Source of the DNA: Candidatus Aenigmatarchaeota archaeon
GTDB taxonomy: Archaea > EX4484-52 > GLR71
Assembly (NCBI GenBank): GCA_023134675.1
Contig: JAGLUQ010000013.1
Span: forward strand, 1 to 13,056
Direction: 5' to 3'
DNA: 13,056 nt
The notes under the pieces were generated by a model. That model had not been told where the DNA came from and searched no databases. It saw nothing but the letters and a program-made list of their open reading frames with translations. The position numbers were made by a program, and so were the translations under genes. Below are positions 7,089 to 13,056 of the stretch, one piece after another (the first letter of the stretch is position 1; each line of letters begins with the position of its first letter).

Positions 7089-8588
7089 ATGCCGCAGTCA
7101 AGAAAAATATTCCAGGAACAGCTGATATCATTCATGCAGCAGAAAGGATTCATATGGGGCCCTGAGCCTGAGATATACGGCGGGCTTGCAGGCTTCTACA
7201 CATACGCACCTCTCGGGAAAAGGCTGAAGAACAATGTTGAGAACAAGATAAGAGCTGTCTTTCAAAAAAATGACATGTGGGAAGTAGAATGCCCCACAAT
7301 CATGCAGAAAGAAGTATGGAAAGCATCCGGTCATCTTGATAGCTTCACAGACCCCCTGATAGAATGCTCAAAATGCAAAGGATCATTCAGGGCAGACAAG
7401 CTCATAGAAGAAAAGTACGATGTTGTCGCCGACACTTTCTCAGATAAGAAGCTTCTGGAGTTCATAGAAGACAAAAAGATCAAATGCCCGACATGCGGTT
7501 CACCCTTCAATAAAGAGATTAAAAAACATAATCTCATGATGAAGACAACCATAGGCACAGGCATAGAAGCATACAACAGGCCCGAGACAGCCACAACCAC
7601 ATACCTGCCATTCATAAGATATGTTGACTATTTCAGAAAGAAACTCCCATTTGGCGTCTTCCAGATAGGAAAAGCTTACAGGAACGAGATATCTCCAAGA
7701 CAGCACGTACTGAGAATGAGAGAGTTCACGCAGGCTGAAGGCCAGATATTCCTTTTCCCAGAACAGAAAAAAGAATGGCAAAAATACGAAAAGATAAAGG
7801 ACATGACTCTCCCCCTTTGGCCATACCAGATACAGGAAGCAGAAAAAGATCCGAAAGACACAAAGATAGAAGATGCCCTAAAGAAAGGATACTTCAAGAA
7901 CAAGGCATACGCATGGTCAATCAATCTGGCCTACACTCTTTTCACAGAGATGGGGATACCGAAAGAAAACATCCGCCTGCGCCAGCACACGCTTGACGAG
8001 CGGGCATTCTATGCAGATGACGCCTGGGACCTGGAGATAAAGACAAACAGCTTCGGCTGGGTAGAATGCTGCGGCATACACGACAGGACAGACTATGACC
8101 TGAAGCAGCATGCAAAAGCATCCGGAAAAACACTTGAAGCTCTTGATGAGAACAACAAAAAGATTGTCCCAAACATAATCGAGATAGCTTTCGGCACAGA
8201 CAGGCCGGTCTTCGCCCTCCTTGACATAAACTACAGAAAAGAGGAGGACAGGACAATCCTAAAGATTCCAAAAGACATGGCGCCGATAAATGTAGCAGTC
8301 TTTCCTCTTGTAAAAAAGGAAGGCCTTGATACAATAGCACAGGAAATCACAGACAGTCTCACAGAAAACAGCAACTTGGTCGCAGTATATGACGGCAGCG
8401 GCTCTGTAGGCAGAAGATACGCAAGGATGGACGAGAAAGGCACACCGATATGCATAACTGTAGATTTTGACACATTAAAGGACAATACAGTCACATTGAG
8501 AGACCGGGACTCACAGAAACAGGTGCGCATCAAAATAAAAGACATAGACAGAACAGTAAAAGAAATGCTTTTTGAAAGCAAAAAATAG
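7089..8588 (+). CDS. glyS: Glycyl-tRNA synthetase, archaeal/eukaryotic type
   Basis: Homodimeric class II enzyme that charges tRNA-Gly in the cytoplasm. The 499-residue protein opens with FQEQLISFMQQKGFIWGPEP and then EIYGGLAGFYTYAPLG, typical of this type. A zinc-ribbon insertion has Cys93, Cys96, Cys133 and Cys136. Motif 2 starts at Arg198 (RNEISPRQHVLRMREFTQAE). Motif 3 is EIAFGTDRPVFALLD at 365-379, with the ATP-binding Arg at 372; the GTDRP wording is a little unusual, as GIDR or similar is more common. Residues from about 398 form the anticodon-binding domain (APINVAVFPLVKKEGLDTIA, then DGSGSVGRRYARMDEKGTP). ATG 7089 is chosen over a start 96 nt upstream because of the ribosome binding site, the TATA box and the usual family N-terminus. 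Confidence 0.96.
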   Translation: MPQSRKIFQEQLISFMQQKGFIWGPEPEIYGGLAGFYTYAPLGKRLKNNVENKIRAVFQKNDMWEVECPTIMQKEVWKASGHLDSFTDPLIECSKCKGSFRADKLIEEKYDVVADTFSDKKLLEFIEDKKIKCPTCGSPFNKEIKKHNLMMKTTIGTGIEAYNRPETATTTYLPFIRYVDYFRKKLPFGVFQIGKAYRNEISPRQHVLRMREFTQAEGQIFLFPEQKKEWQKYEKIKDMTLPLWPYQIQEAEKDPKDTKIEDALKKGYFKNKAYAWSINLAYTLFTEMGIPKENIRLRQHTLDERAFYADDAWDLEIKTNSFGWVECCGIHDRTDYDLKQHAKASGKTLEALDENNKKIVPNIIEIAFGTDRPVFALLDINYRKEEDRTILKIPKDMAPINVAVFPLVKKEGLDTIAQEITDSLTENSNLVAVYDGSGSVGRRYARMDEKGTPICITVDFDTLKDNTVTLRDRDSQKQVRIKIKDIDRTVKEMLFESKK

Positions 8589-8617
8589 AGAGTCTAAAAG
8601 AAGCAATATAGCAGCAA

Positions 8618-9316
8618 TCAACTGTTAAAAGATCCCATATCCGCTTCGACCTTCATGCCGTTCTTCTCAAGCGAAAGAGGGAACATGCCGTTCTTATGTT
8701 TTGTCCTTCGCATCTTCCGGACTTCAACATTCCTGAAGATACCTTCTCCAAGACCCATGTAATAAAGGACAATTACACCATCAGCCACAAACTCTTCAAC
8801 ACCGTATCGGCTGAACTTTTTAGAATCGCCTTCAGTGACTTCCGAAAGAAGCAATGCTGTACAGCCGGTCTCTTTTAGCGCTGCCACAAGATGATACAGC
8901 TCCTTCCTGATATTATACTCTTCTTTAAGATACAGCCCGAAAAGTGTTATAGAATCTATCACAAGTCTCTTTATCTTATTGACCGTGATAAGGTCTTTCA
9001 GTCGCGTTATTATCTCTTTGAGCTCAAAAGGATCATAATACATGATTCTGAAAGCACCGCTGGACTCATGCTTACCTAGATCCCAACCAAACTGCAGAGC
9101 ATCCTTCTTTATGTCTTCAGGACTCTCTTCCAAAGTTATGTAAAGGCAGTTCTCACCTTTATCCAACCCTTCCATAATGAACTGGCAGGAGAATGTTGTC
9201 TTGCCACAGCCGGCACCGCCGCTCAAAAGCACGACACTGCCTTCAGGAATGCCCCCCTCCATAAGCTTGTCCATACCAGGAATACCTGTCTTCACACGAT
9301 TGATTGTCGAGGGCAT
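8618..9316 (-). CDS. KaiC-like single-domain RecA-fold ATPase
   Basis: A 232-residue cytoplasmic ATPase of the KaiC/RadA-like family. It opens with VKTGIPGMDKLMEGGIPEGS, the usual KaiC-domain start. The Walker A motif is GGAGCGKT at 33-40, the paired catalytic glutamates are in TLEES (Glu63, Glu64), and Walker B is RLVIDS ending near 122. The late motif KMRRTKH at 201-207 matches the conserved KMRGT-H segment. There is one KaiC domain, unlike the two-domain clock protein. Such proteins are numerous in archaea and act in signalling or in control of motility and transcription; the partner here is unknown. ATG 9316 is preferred, but the in-frame GTG at 9325 is possible because both lie close to the predicted transcript start. 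It converges with glyS, whose stop is 29 nt away. Confidence 0.9.
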   Translation of the reverse strand: MPSTINRVKTGIPGMDKLMEGGIPEGSVVLLSGGAGCGKTTFSCQFIMEGLDKGENCLYITLEESPEDIKKDALQFGWDLGKHESSGAFRIMYYDPFELKEIITRLKDLITVNKIKRLVIDSITLFGLYLKEEYNIRKELYHLVAALKETGCTALLLSEVTEGDSKKFSRYGVEEFVADGVIVLYYMGLGEGIFRNVEVRKMRRTKHKNGMFPLSLEKNGMKVEADMGSFNS

Positions 9317-9344
9317 ACATATCACTTAAAACTAATTATCTTAA

Positions 9345-9354
9345 CATATATTAA
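9345..9354 (-). promoter_or_regulatory. TATA box of the KaiC-like gene
   Basis: The minus strand reads TTAATATATG, centred about 33 nt before ATG 9316. The predicted transcript start is at about 9322-9325, so the leader is very short or absent and no ribosome binding site is seen. Confidence 0.45.
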
Positions 9355-9402
9355 GCCTGTTGTAATATATATAGATTACAAATCAGATAAAATACCAAGA
9401 AA

Positions 9403-9413
9403 CTATATAAAAA
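9403..9413 (+). promoter_or_regulatory. TATA box of the AI-2E family gene
   Basis: CTATATAAAAA is centred 27 nt before ATG 9435, giving a leaderless mRNA. No purine-rich ribosome binding site precedes the ATG. Confidence 0.65.
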
Positions 9414-9434
9414 ACCAAAGCTTAAATAAACAAT

Positions 9435-10532
9435 ATGAAAAATGAATCTTTTACAGACAGCCAGATATACACAATAATAATTTCTGCAATAATAATATTT
9501 CTCTCAATATTTGTCATAAAGATACTTGCCTACTTCCTGCCTGCGATATGTATAGGCCTGTTCATAATATATGTCACAAGACCAATTTACCATACACTTG
9601 AAAAAATAATAAAGAACAGATCAATACCGATAGCGATCACCATAATATTCGTCATAGCATCGATTTCATTCTTCGGCGCGAACTTTATCTCTGTCGCAAT
9701 GACAGAATCCACCACACTGCTAGATAATCCTACTGTAAAAAACATACTCGCCACCCAGTACGGCATAAACACGACAGATATCCAGGCAGAGATACTCGGG
9801 GTGATAAATTATGACAAGATAATGCTTCTGCTGGAAAAGCCTGACTTGGAGAATATACAGGATCTTGAGAACTATTCATCCCAGATAAGATATACCATAA
9901 GCACGATAGTCGGACTTCTTTGGGGTATAGGCTATATAATACTCCAGCTTATCATAGCATTCATGATAGCATTCTATGGAGTCCGCGACAGGAGATCTAT
10001 AAAAAAGCTTATAACAAAAGCAGTGCCTGAGAACCACAAGACTTTCATAAACAGTTTCATGAAAGAGATGGACATATCTCTCAACAACGTATTCATGGGG
10101 ATTTTTCTGACAGCCGTGCTTACTGGTGCGCTCGCATATGTCATCTTCATATACTACAGCATACCATACCCCATCATCCTGGCAACAGCAACAGCCATAC
10201 TGACACTCATACCGATAATAGGTGCCTGGCTAATATACACACCCATAAGCATGCTGATGTTCTTCAGCGGAGACGCACAGACAGCAATAACATTCTTTGT
10301 CCTGAACCTTCTTATCGTAAGCAGCATACCTGACTGGATAACAAAACCGCTCATAATAGCAAAAGAAAAAAAGATGAACATCCTTCTTGTATTGATAAGC
10401 TTTATCGGGGGAGCCGCCGTATTCGGGCCTATAGGCTTCATACTGGGACCGATAATAATCGCCGCGGCAGCATCAATCGTATATGTCTTCATACATGATG
10501 CTGATAAAGAGATTAAAGAAATAGCAGGCTAA
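9435..10532 (+). CDS. AI-2E family membrane transporter
   Basis: A 365-residue polytopic membrane protein of the AI-2E transporter family (PerM/TqsA-like). The N-terminus has paired hydrophobic helices with the family segment FLPAICIGLFIIYVTRPIY. A soluble loop with amphipathic helices follows at about 85-150, and then a cluster of C-terminal membrane helices. The C-terminal signature is strong: PYPIILATATAILTLIPIIG, then SIPDWITKPLIIAKEKKMN and GGAAVFGPIGFILGPIII (about 324-342). Characterised relatives export autoinducer-2, small signals, or Na+ in exchange for H+, so the substrate cannot be read from sequence. It is the first of four plus-strand membrane-protein genes. The next gene's TATA box begins 4 nt after its stop. 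Confidence 0.9.
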   Translation: MKNESFTDSQIYTIIISAIIIFLSIFVIKILAYFLPAICIGLFIIYVTRPIYHTLEKIIKNRSIPIAITIIFVIASISFFGANFISVAMTESTTLLDNPTVKNILATQYGINTTDIQAEILGVINYDKIMLLLEKPDLENIQDLENYSSQIRYTISTIVGLLWGIGYIILQLIIAFMIAFYGVRDRRSIKKLITKAVPENHKTFINSFMKEMDISLNNVFMGIFLTAVLTGALAYVIFIYYSIPYPIILATATAILTLIPIIGAWLIYTPISMLMFFSGDAQTAITFFVLNLLIVSSIPDWITKPLIIAKEKKMNILLVLISFIGGAAVFGPIGFILGPIIIAAAASIVYVFIHDADKEIKEIAG

Positions 10533-10535
10533 AAA

Positions 10536-10545
10536 CTATATTAAT
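10536..10545 (+). promoter_or_regulatory. TATA box of the SpoIIM-family gene
   Basis: CTATATTAAT is centred 27 nt before ATG 10567 and starts just after the AI-2E stop. The spacing implies a leaderless mRNA separate from, or in addition to, read-through from upstream. Confidence 0.55.
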
Positions 10546-10566
10546 AAGATAAAAGCAATTAGTAGA

Positions 10567-11376
10567 ATGGTTCTGGAATCCTTCATCTCAAGCAGGGAAC
10601 TTGAGAAGCGCCCGATAGAGATGCTTGCATACAGCATAATTGTCGCTTCAATCTCAATATGGTCTGCATACATAATATTTCCGACAGCAGCATCAATAGT
10701 TTTTCTGTTCCTAATATCCATAGCACTCGTGCCTGTAATATACGGCACTATAAAAGACGACGAGCTCAGGGAAGAAAACGCAGACAGGTCTGTATCTCTC
10801 GGATTTTTTGAAAGGCACGGCACAGTGCTGAAGATATATGCATATTTCTTTCTCGGGATAATCATCGCAACATCATTCTGGTATATGTTCCTTCCTGAAC
10901 AGCAGGCAGAGGTCATGTTCGCCCTTGAGATAGAGACCACAGAAGCTCTTGGAGCATTCAATTCAAGCTACGGATTCCCGGAAATACTTGCAAACAACCT
11001 TAAGGTAATGTTGCTCTCTTTCCTCATATCATTCATTTTCGGCACAGGCGCCATATTCATATTAAGCTGGAACGCTGCAGTCGTAGGAATATTCATAGGA
11101 AATATAGGAAAAGATCTTATCCATATACACAGCTCAAAGATAATTGCGCTTATCATGGCGCTTGTCCAGGGCCTTTCAGGCATAGCGCTGCACGGCATAC
11201 CGGAGATTGCCGCATACTGCATAGCAGGTATGGCAGGCGCGATACTGTCAATAGGGATGACAAAAGGTCACAAGACAGACATCATAATGAATGATTCTAC
11301 AAAACTGTTTCTCATATCAGTCGCAATCATCGTGGCTGCCGCATTTATCGAAGTATATATAACACCAGCACTATAA
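10567..11376 (+). CDS. Stage II sporulation protein M (SpoIIM) family membrane protein
   Basis: A 269-residue integral membrane protein of the SpoIIM/DUF95 family. Two hydrophobic helices near the N-terminus (about 20-60) are followed by a charged loop (KDDELREENADRS). A helix at about 93-110 and a C-terminal group of helices come next. Family hallmarks are FPEILANNLKVMLLSFLISF, the FGTGAIFILSWNAAVVGIFIG segment and the ALHGIPEIAAYCIAGMAGA motif (the HGIPE starts near 208). In Bacillus the homologue takes part in septal peptidoglycan remodelling during engulfment. Archaea do not sporulate, and the archaeal role is unknown, perhaps membrane shaping. The start is supported by a TATA box 27 nt upstream. 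Confidence 0.88.
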   Translation: MVLESFISSRELEKRPIEMLAYSIIVASISIWSAYIIFPTAASIVFLFLISIALVPVIYGTIKDDELREENADRSVSLGFFERHGTVLKIYAYFFLGIIIATSFWYMFLPEQQAEVMFALEIETTEALGAFNSSYGFPEILANNLKVMLLSFLISFIFGTGAIFILSWNAAVVGIFIGNIGKDLIHIHSSKIIALIMALVQGLSGIALHGIPEIAAYCIAGMAGAILSIGMTKGHKTDIIMNDSTKLFLISVAIIVAAAFIEVYITPAL

Positions 11377-11387
11377 CGACCAAAAGC

Positions 11388-11398
11388 TATATATATAA
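11388..11398 (+). promoter_or_regulatory. TATA box of the DUF5658-like gene
   Basis: TATATATATAA is centred 27 nt before ATG 11420. No ribosome binding site is present, which fits leaderless initiation. The box begins about 12 nt after the SpoIIM-family stop. Confidence 0.6.
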
Positions 11399-11419
11399 TT
11401 TTCGGTTATAATAAGAGAT

Positions 11420-11749
11420 ATGATAATACCATTTATAGCCATAGCCATGTTCATCATACTTGCAGTCCTGTGGACCATAGACACTGTAGAGACCTGCAGC
11501 CTTGTTGACAAAGAAGGCCTGGATGTGGAAGAAAACCCGGTAGCAAAATTCTTCCTGAAGATAAATGACAGGGATTTCGTAATCTTCAAGCTGTTTGACC
11601 TTGCGATGCTTGGAGGCATACTATACTATATATACGGAACCAACATGCTCGCTGCAGAGATACTTCTTTTTGCATTCACGCTCGTATACGCATATACGGT
11701 CGTACACAACTATATCGTTATCAACAGATGTAAAGAGGACAGGATATGA
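11420..11749 (+). CDS. Small membrane protein, DUF5658-like
   Basis: A 109-residue protein with about three membrane helices (3-20, 55-72 and 78-100). Between the first two is a soluble segment with Asp21, Thr22, a Gly-containing stretch and GLDVEENPVAKFFL, then FVIFKLFDLAML. The pattern of Asp-x-x-x-Thr at the end of helix 1, Glu-x-Asn-Pro, and a Lys in the next helix resembles the DUF5658 family, but the match is to a short motif only. The function is unknown. Its TGA overlaps the ATG of the next gene by 4 nt (ATGA at 11746-11749), so the two are translated from one mRNA and may act together. Confidence 0.7.
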   Translation: MIIPFIAIAMFIILAVLWTIDTVETCSLVDKEGLDVEENPVAKFFLKINDRDFVIFKLFDLAMLGGILYYIYGTNMLAAEILLFAFTLVYAYTVVHNYIVINRCKEDRI

Positions 11750-12264
11750 AAGACATAGCTGAAGATATAACATCGCTCAAGGCAGATGCAGAGAAAAGAT
11801 ACAGTAAAAGGCATATAAGTATTTTAAAAAAGGTTGTCGGAAAGATCATACCTTTACTTGTGCTTGTCTTAATCATAACTATTTTCATAAGGTTTTCTAT
11901 AAATCTCACACCGGGACAGGAAAGGATGCTGATACTTCTTGACAAAGCAGTGATTGGCCTGTTTGCCATAGACCTTCTCACAGATTATATCCTGAGCAGC
12001 TCAAAAAGCGCCTTTCTCAGGAGAAGATGGTTCAGCTTCCTCTTATTTCTACCGTTGTTCAGCATCATAGGAAAGTTAGGCACCGGGACTGCAAGACTGC
12101 TGTATTGCAGCGAGATAGTGTCAACGGGAGAGAAAGCAGAATGCCTGCTAAGATTTCTTGAGAGCAACACATTGAATCCTGCAATGAAAGCCGGCCATGT
12201 GACAAACATAAGCGCACGCCTTGCAAGATCATCCTACATCCTTGAAAGGCTAAGGTCTATATAG
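11746..12264 (+). CDS. Membrane protein resembling part of a voltage-sensor domain
   Basis: A 172-residue protein. The N-terminus (1-30) is charged, and a first membrane helix spans about 33-50. A second hydrophobic stretch (62-84) carries acidic residues: LLDKAVIGLFAIDLLTDYIL, with Asp66, Asp76 and Asp80. Then comes SSSKSAFLRRRWFSFLLFLP (84-103) and a third helix. A helix with internal acids, a basic turn and a helix ending in Leu-Pro resembles S2-S3 of voltage-gated cation channels. The expected S4 with regularly spaced arginines is not convincing (TARLLYCSEIV), and no pore domain follows. The C-terminal 60 residues look soluble and basic. GAGG at 11735-11738 provides a ribosome binding site, and the ATGA overlap suggests coupling to the upstream gene. 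Confidence 0.65.
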   Translation: MKDIAEDITSLKADAEKRYSKRHISILKKVVGKIIPLLVLVLIITIFIRFSINLTPGQERMLILLDKAVIGLFAIDLLTDYILSSSKSAFLRRRWFSFLLFLPLFSIIGKLGTGTARLLYCSEIVSTGEKAECLLRFLESNTLNPAMKAGHVTNISARLARSSYILERLRSI

Positions 12265-12372
12265 AAAATAATGATATATTCCCAGGTTCATTTGGTGTTC
12301 ACATCTTCATTTGGAATCAGATGACGATCTTCAAATCATTACCTTTTGGGATACCTGATTAAAATGTAAAAG
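12265..12372. other. Intergenic region with a short direct repeat
   Basis: About 108 nt between two convergent transcription units. TTCATTTGG occurs twice (12287-12295 and 12306-12314), 19 nt apart. T-rich stretches on the minus strand just past the tRNA 3' end (CTTTTACATTTTAATC) could terminate the tRNA transcript. I see no gene here. Confidence 0.4.
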
Positions 12373-12386
12373 TGAGCCCGGAGGGA

Positions 12387-12431
12387 ATTTCATCAAAAGA
12401 CTCCTTTGCGCCTCAAAAGAGTCCCCTTGAA
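12387..12431 (-). other. T-loop tRNA intron (position 59/60), 45 nt
   Basis: A full bulge-helix-bulge motif is visible. The outer helix is GGG with CCC of the T stem. The central 4-bp helix is TTCA (5' exon) with TGAA (intron). The 3-nt bulges are AAT and ATT on opposite strands. The inner helix pairs TCAAGGGGACTC with GAGTCTTTTGA (11 bp, one bulged G), extended by TTTTG with CAAAG around a 5-nt loop. Cutting after the second base of each bulge joins TTCAAA to T and CCC, giving a canonical T-loop. Confidence 0.85.
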
Positions 12432-12470
12432 TTTGAACCCACGACCCTCGGATTAGAAGTCCGATGCTCT

Positions 12471-12519
12471 TTTTGGTTTCGAAAAACCTAAAATACAGGA
12501 AAACTTGTTTTTCCGAAAT
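12471..12519 (-). other. D-loop tRNA intron (position 20a/21), 49 nt
   Basis: A relaxed bulge-helix-loop structure. The central helix is TTGG (D-loop exon) with CCAA (intron 3' part), followed on the 5' side by the 3-nt bulge ATA. The inner helix is TTTC with GAAA, then GAAAAAC with GTTTTTC past one bulged G. On the outer side, AAA faces AGC, so this is an internal loop, not a clean bulge; beyond it the D stem GCTC-GAGC closes. Cutting after the second base on each side restores the D-loop AGCTTGGATA. Confidence 0.8.
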
Positions 12520-12571
12520 ATCCAAGCTGAGCTACGAGCCCACATATCACAACATCAGTTGACGCATTATC

Positions 12572-12580
12572 TTTTTAAAG
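12572..12580 (-). promoter_or_regulatory. Possible TATA box of the tRNA gene
   Basis: The minus strand reads CTTTAAAAA about 35 nt before the tRNA 5' end, between the endonuclease IV stop and the tRNA. This would allow transcription independent of the upstream gene. Confidence 0.4.
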
Positions 12581-12588
12581 ATTTATCT

Positions 12589-13056
12589 TTAAAGCCAGCT
12601 TTTGAAAAGCAGCGCATCATGCTCAAGAAGCGGTGATTCGCATACGACAGAGCAACTATAACCATTTTCCCTTATCGAATCAGCCATAAGGCGAAAATCA
12701 GGATCTTTGGCACTTAACGGAAGATGGCTTATCTCATTGCCGTTAGCATGCCTCATGCATGACATATGTATATGAAAACGCTTCAGATCAAGCTCATTCT
12801 CAAGCCTTTCAAAGACAGAAGTATAATCACCCTTATCTTTTATCCCTCCGAAAGTGCGCGCATGCAGATGCCCGAAATCAATAACAGGACAAACATTATC
12901 ACAGGCCTTGCAAAGGTCTATAATCTCATCCATGCTCCCGAAAGATTTCTGTTTGCCCATTGTCTCGGCACCGAACATGACCTTTGAGGGATACTGCCTG
13001 TACACCTCATCAATATTTGCCTTTATCAACGAAAATGCCTCATCTTTCGGCCTCTG
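12589..13056 (-). CDS. Endonuclease IV-like AP endonuclease (C-terminal part)
   Basis: The C-terminal 155 codons of a TIM-barrel AP endonuclease of the Nfo family. It cleaves DNA on the 5' side of abasic sites in base excision repair. The frame is open to the right edge, so the N-terminus is outside the window. Zinc-ligand segments are recognisable in order: the Glu of FGAETMGK, the Asp and His of PVIDFGHLHAR, the His of RFHIHMSCM, the His of NEISHLPL, and the Glu of VVCESPLLEHDA. The region around NEISHLPL differs somewhat from the Asp-x-His of E. coli Nfo, as in many archaeal members. Other xylose-isomerase-like TIM barrels are possible but less likely given the full run of motifs. The tRNA-Arg gene follows on the same strand. 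Confidence 0.85.
   Translation of the reverse strand, partial: QRPKDEAFSLIKANIDEVYRQYPSKVMFGAETMGKQKSFGSMDEIIDLCKACDNVCPVIDFGHLHARTFGGIKDKGDYTSVFERLENELDLKRFHIHMSCMRHANGNEISHLPLSAKDPDFRLMADSIRENGYSCSVVCESPLLEHDALLFKSWL

Larger units (their letters stand above)
12373..12541 (-). tRNA. tRNA-Arg(UCU) with two introns (D-loop and T-loop)
   Basis: Read on the minus strand, the gene spans 169 nt and gives a 75-nt tRNA after removal of 49- and 45-nt introns. The acceptor stem pairs GGGCTCG (12541-12535) with CGGGCTC (12380-12374), with two G-U pairs; the discriminator is A73 (12373) and no CCA is encoded. The D stem is GCTC with GAGC; after splicing the D-loop is AGCTTGGATA. The anticodon stem is TCGGA with TCCGA around CTTCTAA, so the anticodon is TCT (12457-12455), arginine. 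The T stem pairs GTGGG with CCCTC (one U-U mismatch) around a restored TTCAAAT. There is no intron at 37/38. The gene lies 47 nt past the endonuclease IV stop, with a TATA-like box between. The weak pairs leave a small chance that it is degenerate. Confidence 0.85.

Noticed and set aside
7128..8581. Several antisense open frames of 60-132 codons inside glyS
   Set aside because: They overlap a clear aminoacyl-tRNA synthetase, lack promoters or ribosome binding sites, and have low-complexity compositions typical of shadow frames.
12265..12372. A C/D box RNA, from ATGA- and CTGA-like strings on both strands
   Set aside because: Box spacing is wrong, the C-like boxes deviate from consensus, and no properly placed D' box is seen.
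12331..12525. A 64-codon minus-strand open frame across the tRNA region
   Set aside because: It lies almost entirely within the tRNA-Arg exons and introns, whose structure explains the sequence.
12373..12541. Reading the tRNA as a broken pseudogene because the acceptor arms first look like direct repeats
   Set aside because: The arms GGGCTCG and CGGGCTC do pair over seven positions with two G-U pairs, and both insertions end at positions that restore the loops exactly.
1..13056. CRISPR array or tandem repeat array
   Set aside because: No regularly spaced direct repeats were found when reading the window; only one 9-nt direct repeat pair near 12287 was noted.

Overview
The window looks like a piece of an archaeal chromosome. 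The evidence is archaeal-type PheS and PheT, an archaeal/eukaryotic-type glycyl-tRNA synthetase, a KaiC-like RecA ATPase, TATA boxes in place of bacterial -35/-10 promoters, several apparently leaderless genes, and a tRNA gene with introns bounded by bulge-helix-bulge structures. The mix of small membrane proteins (SpoIIM family, CBU_0592-like, AI-2E family, phasin-like) suggests a DPANN-type or other uncultured archaeon. That placement is inference; no rRNA or marker phylogeny is available here.

Layout. On the left, pheS and pheT form a minus-strand operon; pheT runs off the window. Upstream on the same strand is an A+T-rich GIY-YIG nuclease-family gene that looks acquired. A small CBU_0592-like membrane protein and a class I fructose-1,6-bisphosphatase follow on the plus strand. 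They converge on an unrecognised acidic protein with two winged-helix-like segments (minus). A phasin-like coiled-coil protein (plus) faces a small two-helix membrane protein (minus). The gap between these two contains two hairpins and a TTCAA motif that may be the right end of a decayed IS200/IS605 element. glyS (plus) converges with a single-domain KaiC-like ATPase (minus). Next come four plus-strand membrane-protein genes: AI-2E family, SpoIIM family, a DUF5658-like protein, and a protein resembling part of a voltage-sensor domain; the last two overlap by 4 nt. The right end holds a minus-strand tRNA-Arg(UCU) gene and a partial endonuclease IV gene that runs off the window.

The strongest finding is the tRNA-Arg(UCU) gene. 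It is interrupted twice, in the D-loop and in the T-loop, with no intron at the usual 37/38 site. Both insertions fold into structures that an archaeal splicing endonuclease could recognise, and removing 49 and 45 nt at the predicted cuts restores a 75-nt cloverleaf with canonical D- and T-loops.

A second pattern is the promoter layout. At least five genes have a TATA box centred about 26-28 nt before the start codon and no ribosome binding site, so they should give leaderless mRNAs. glyS, the bisphosphatase, the phasin-like gene and the small membrane-protein gene have leaders with Shine-Dalgarno-like motifs. The genes cover translation (PheRS, GlyRS, tRNA-Arg), sugar phosphate metabolism, DNA repair and the cell envelope; apart from pheST and the 11420/11746 pair they do not form an obvious single pathway.
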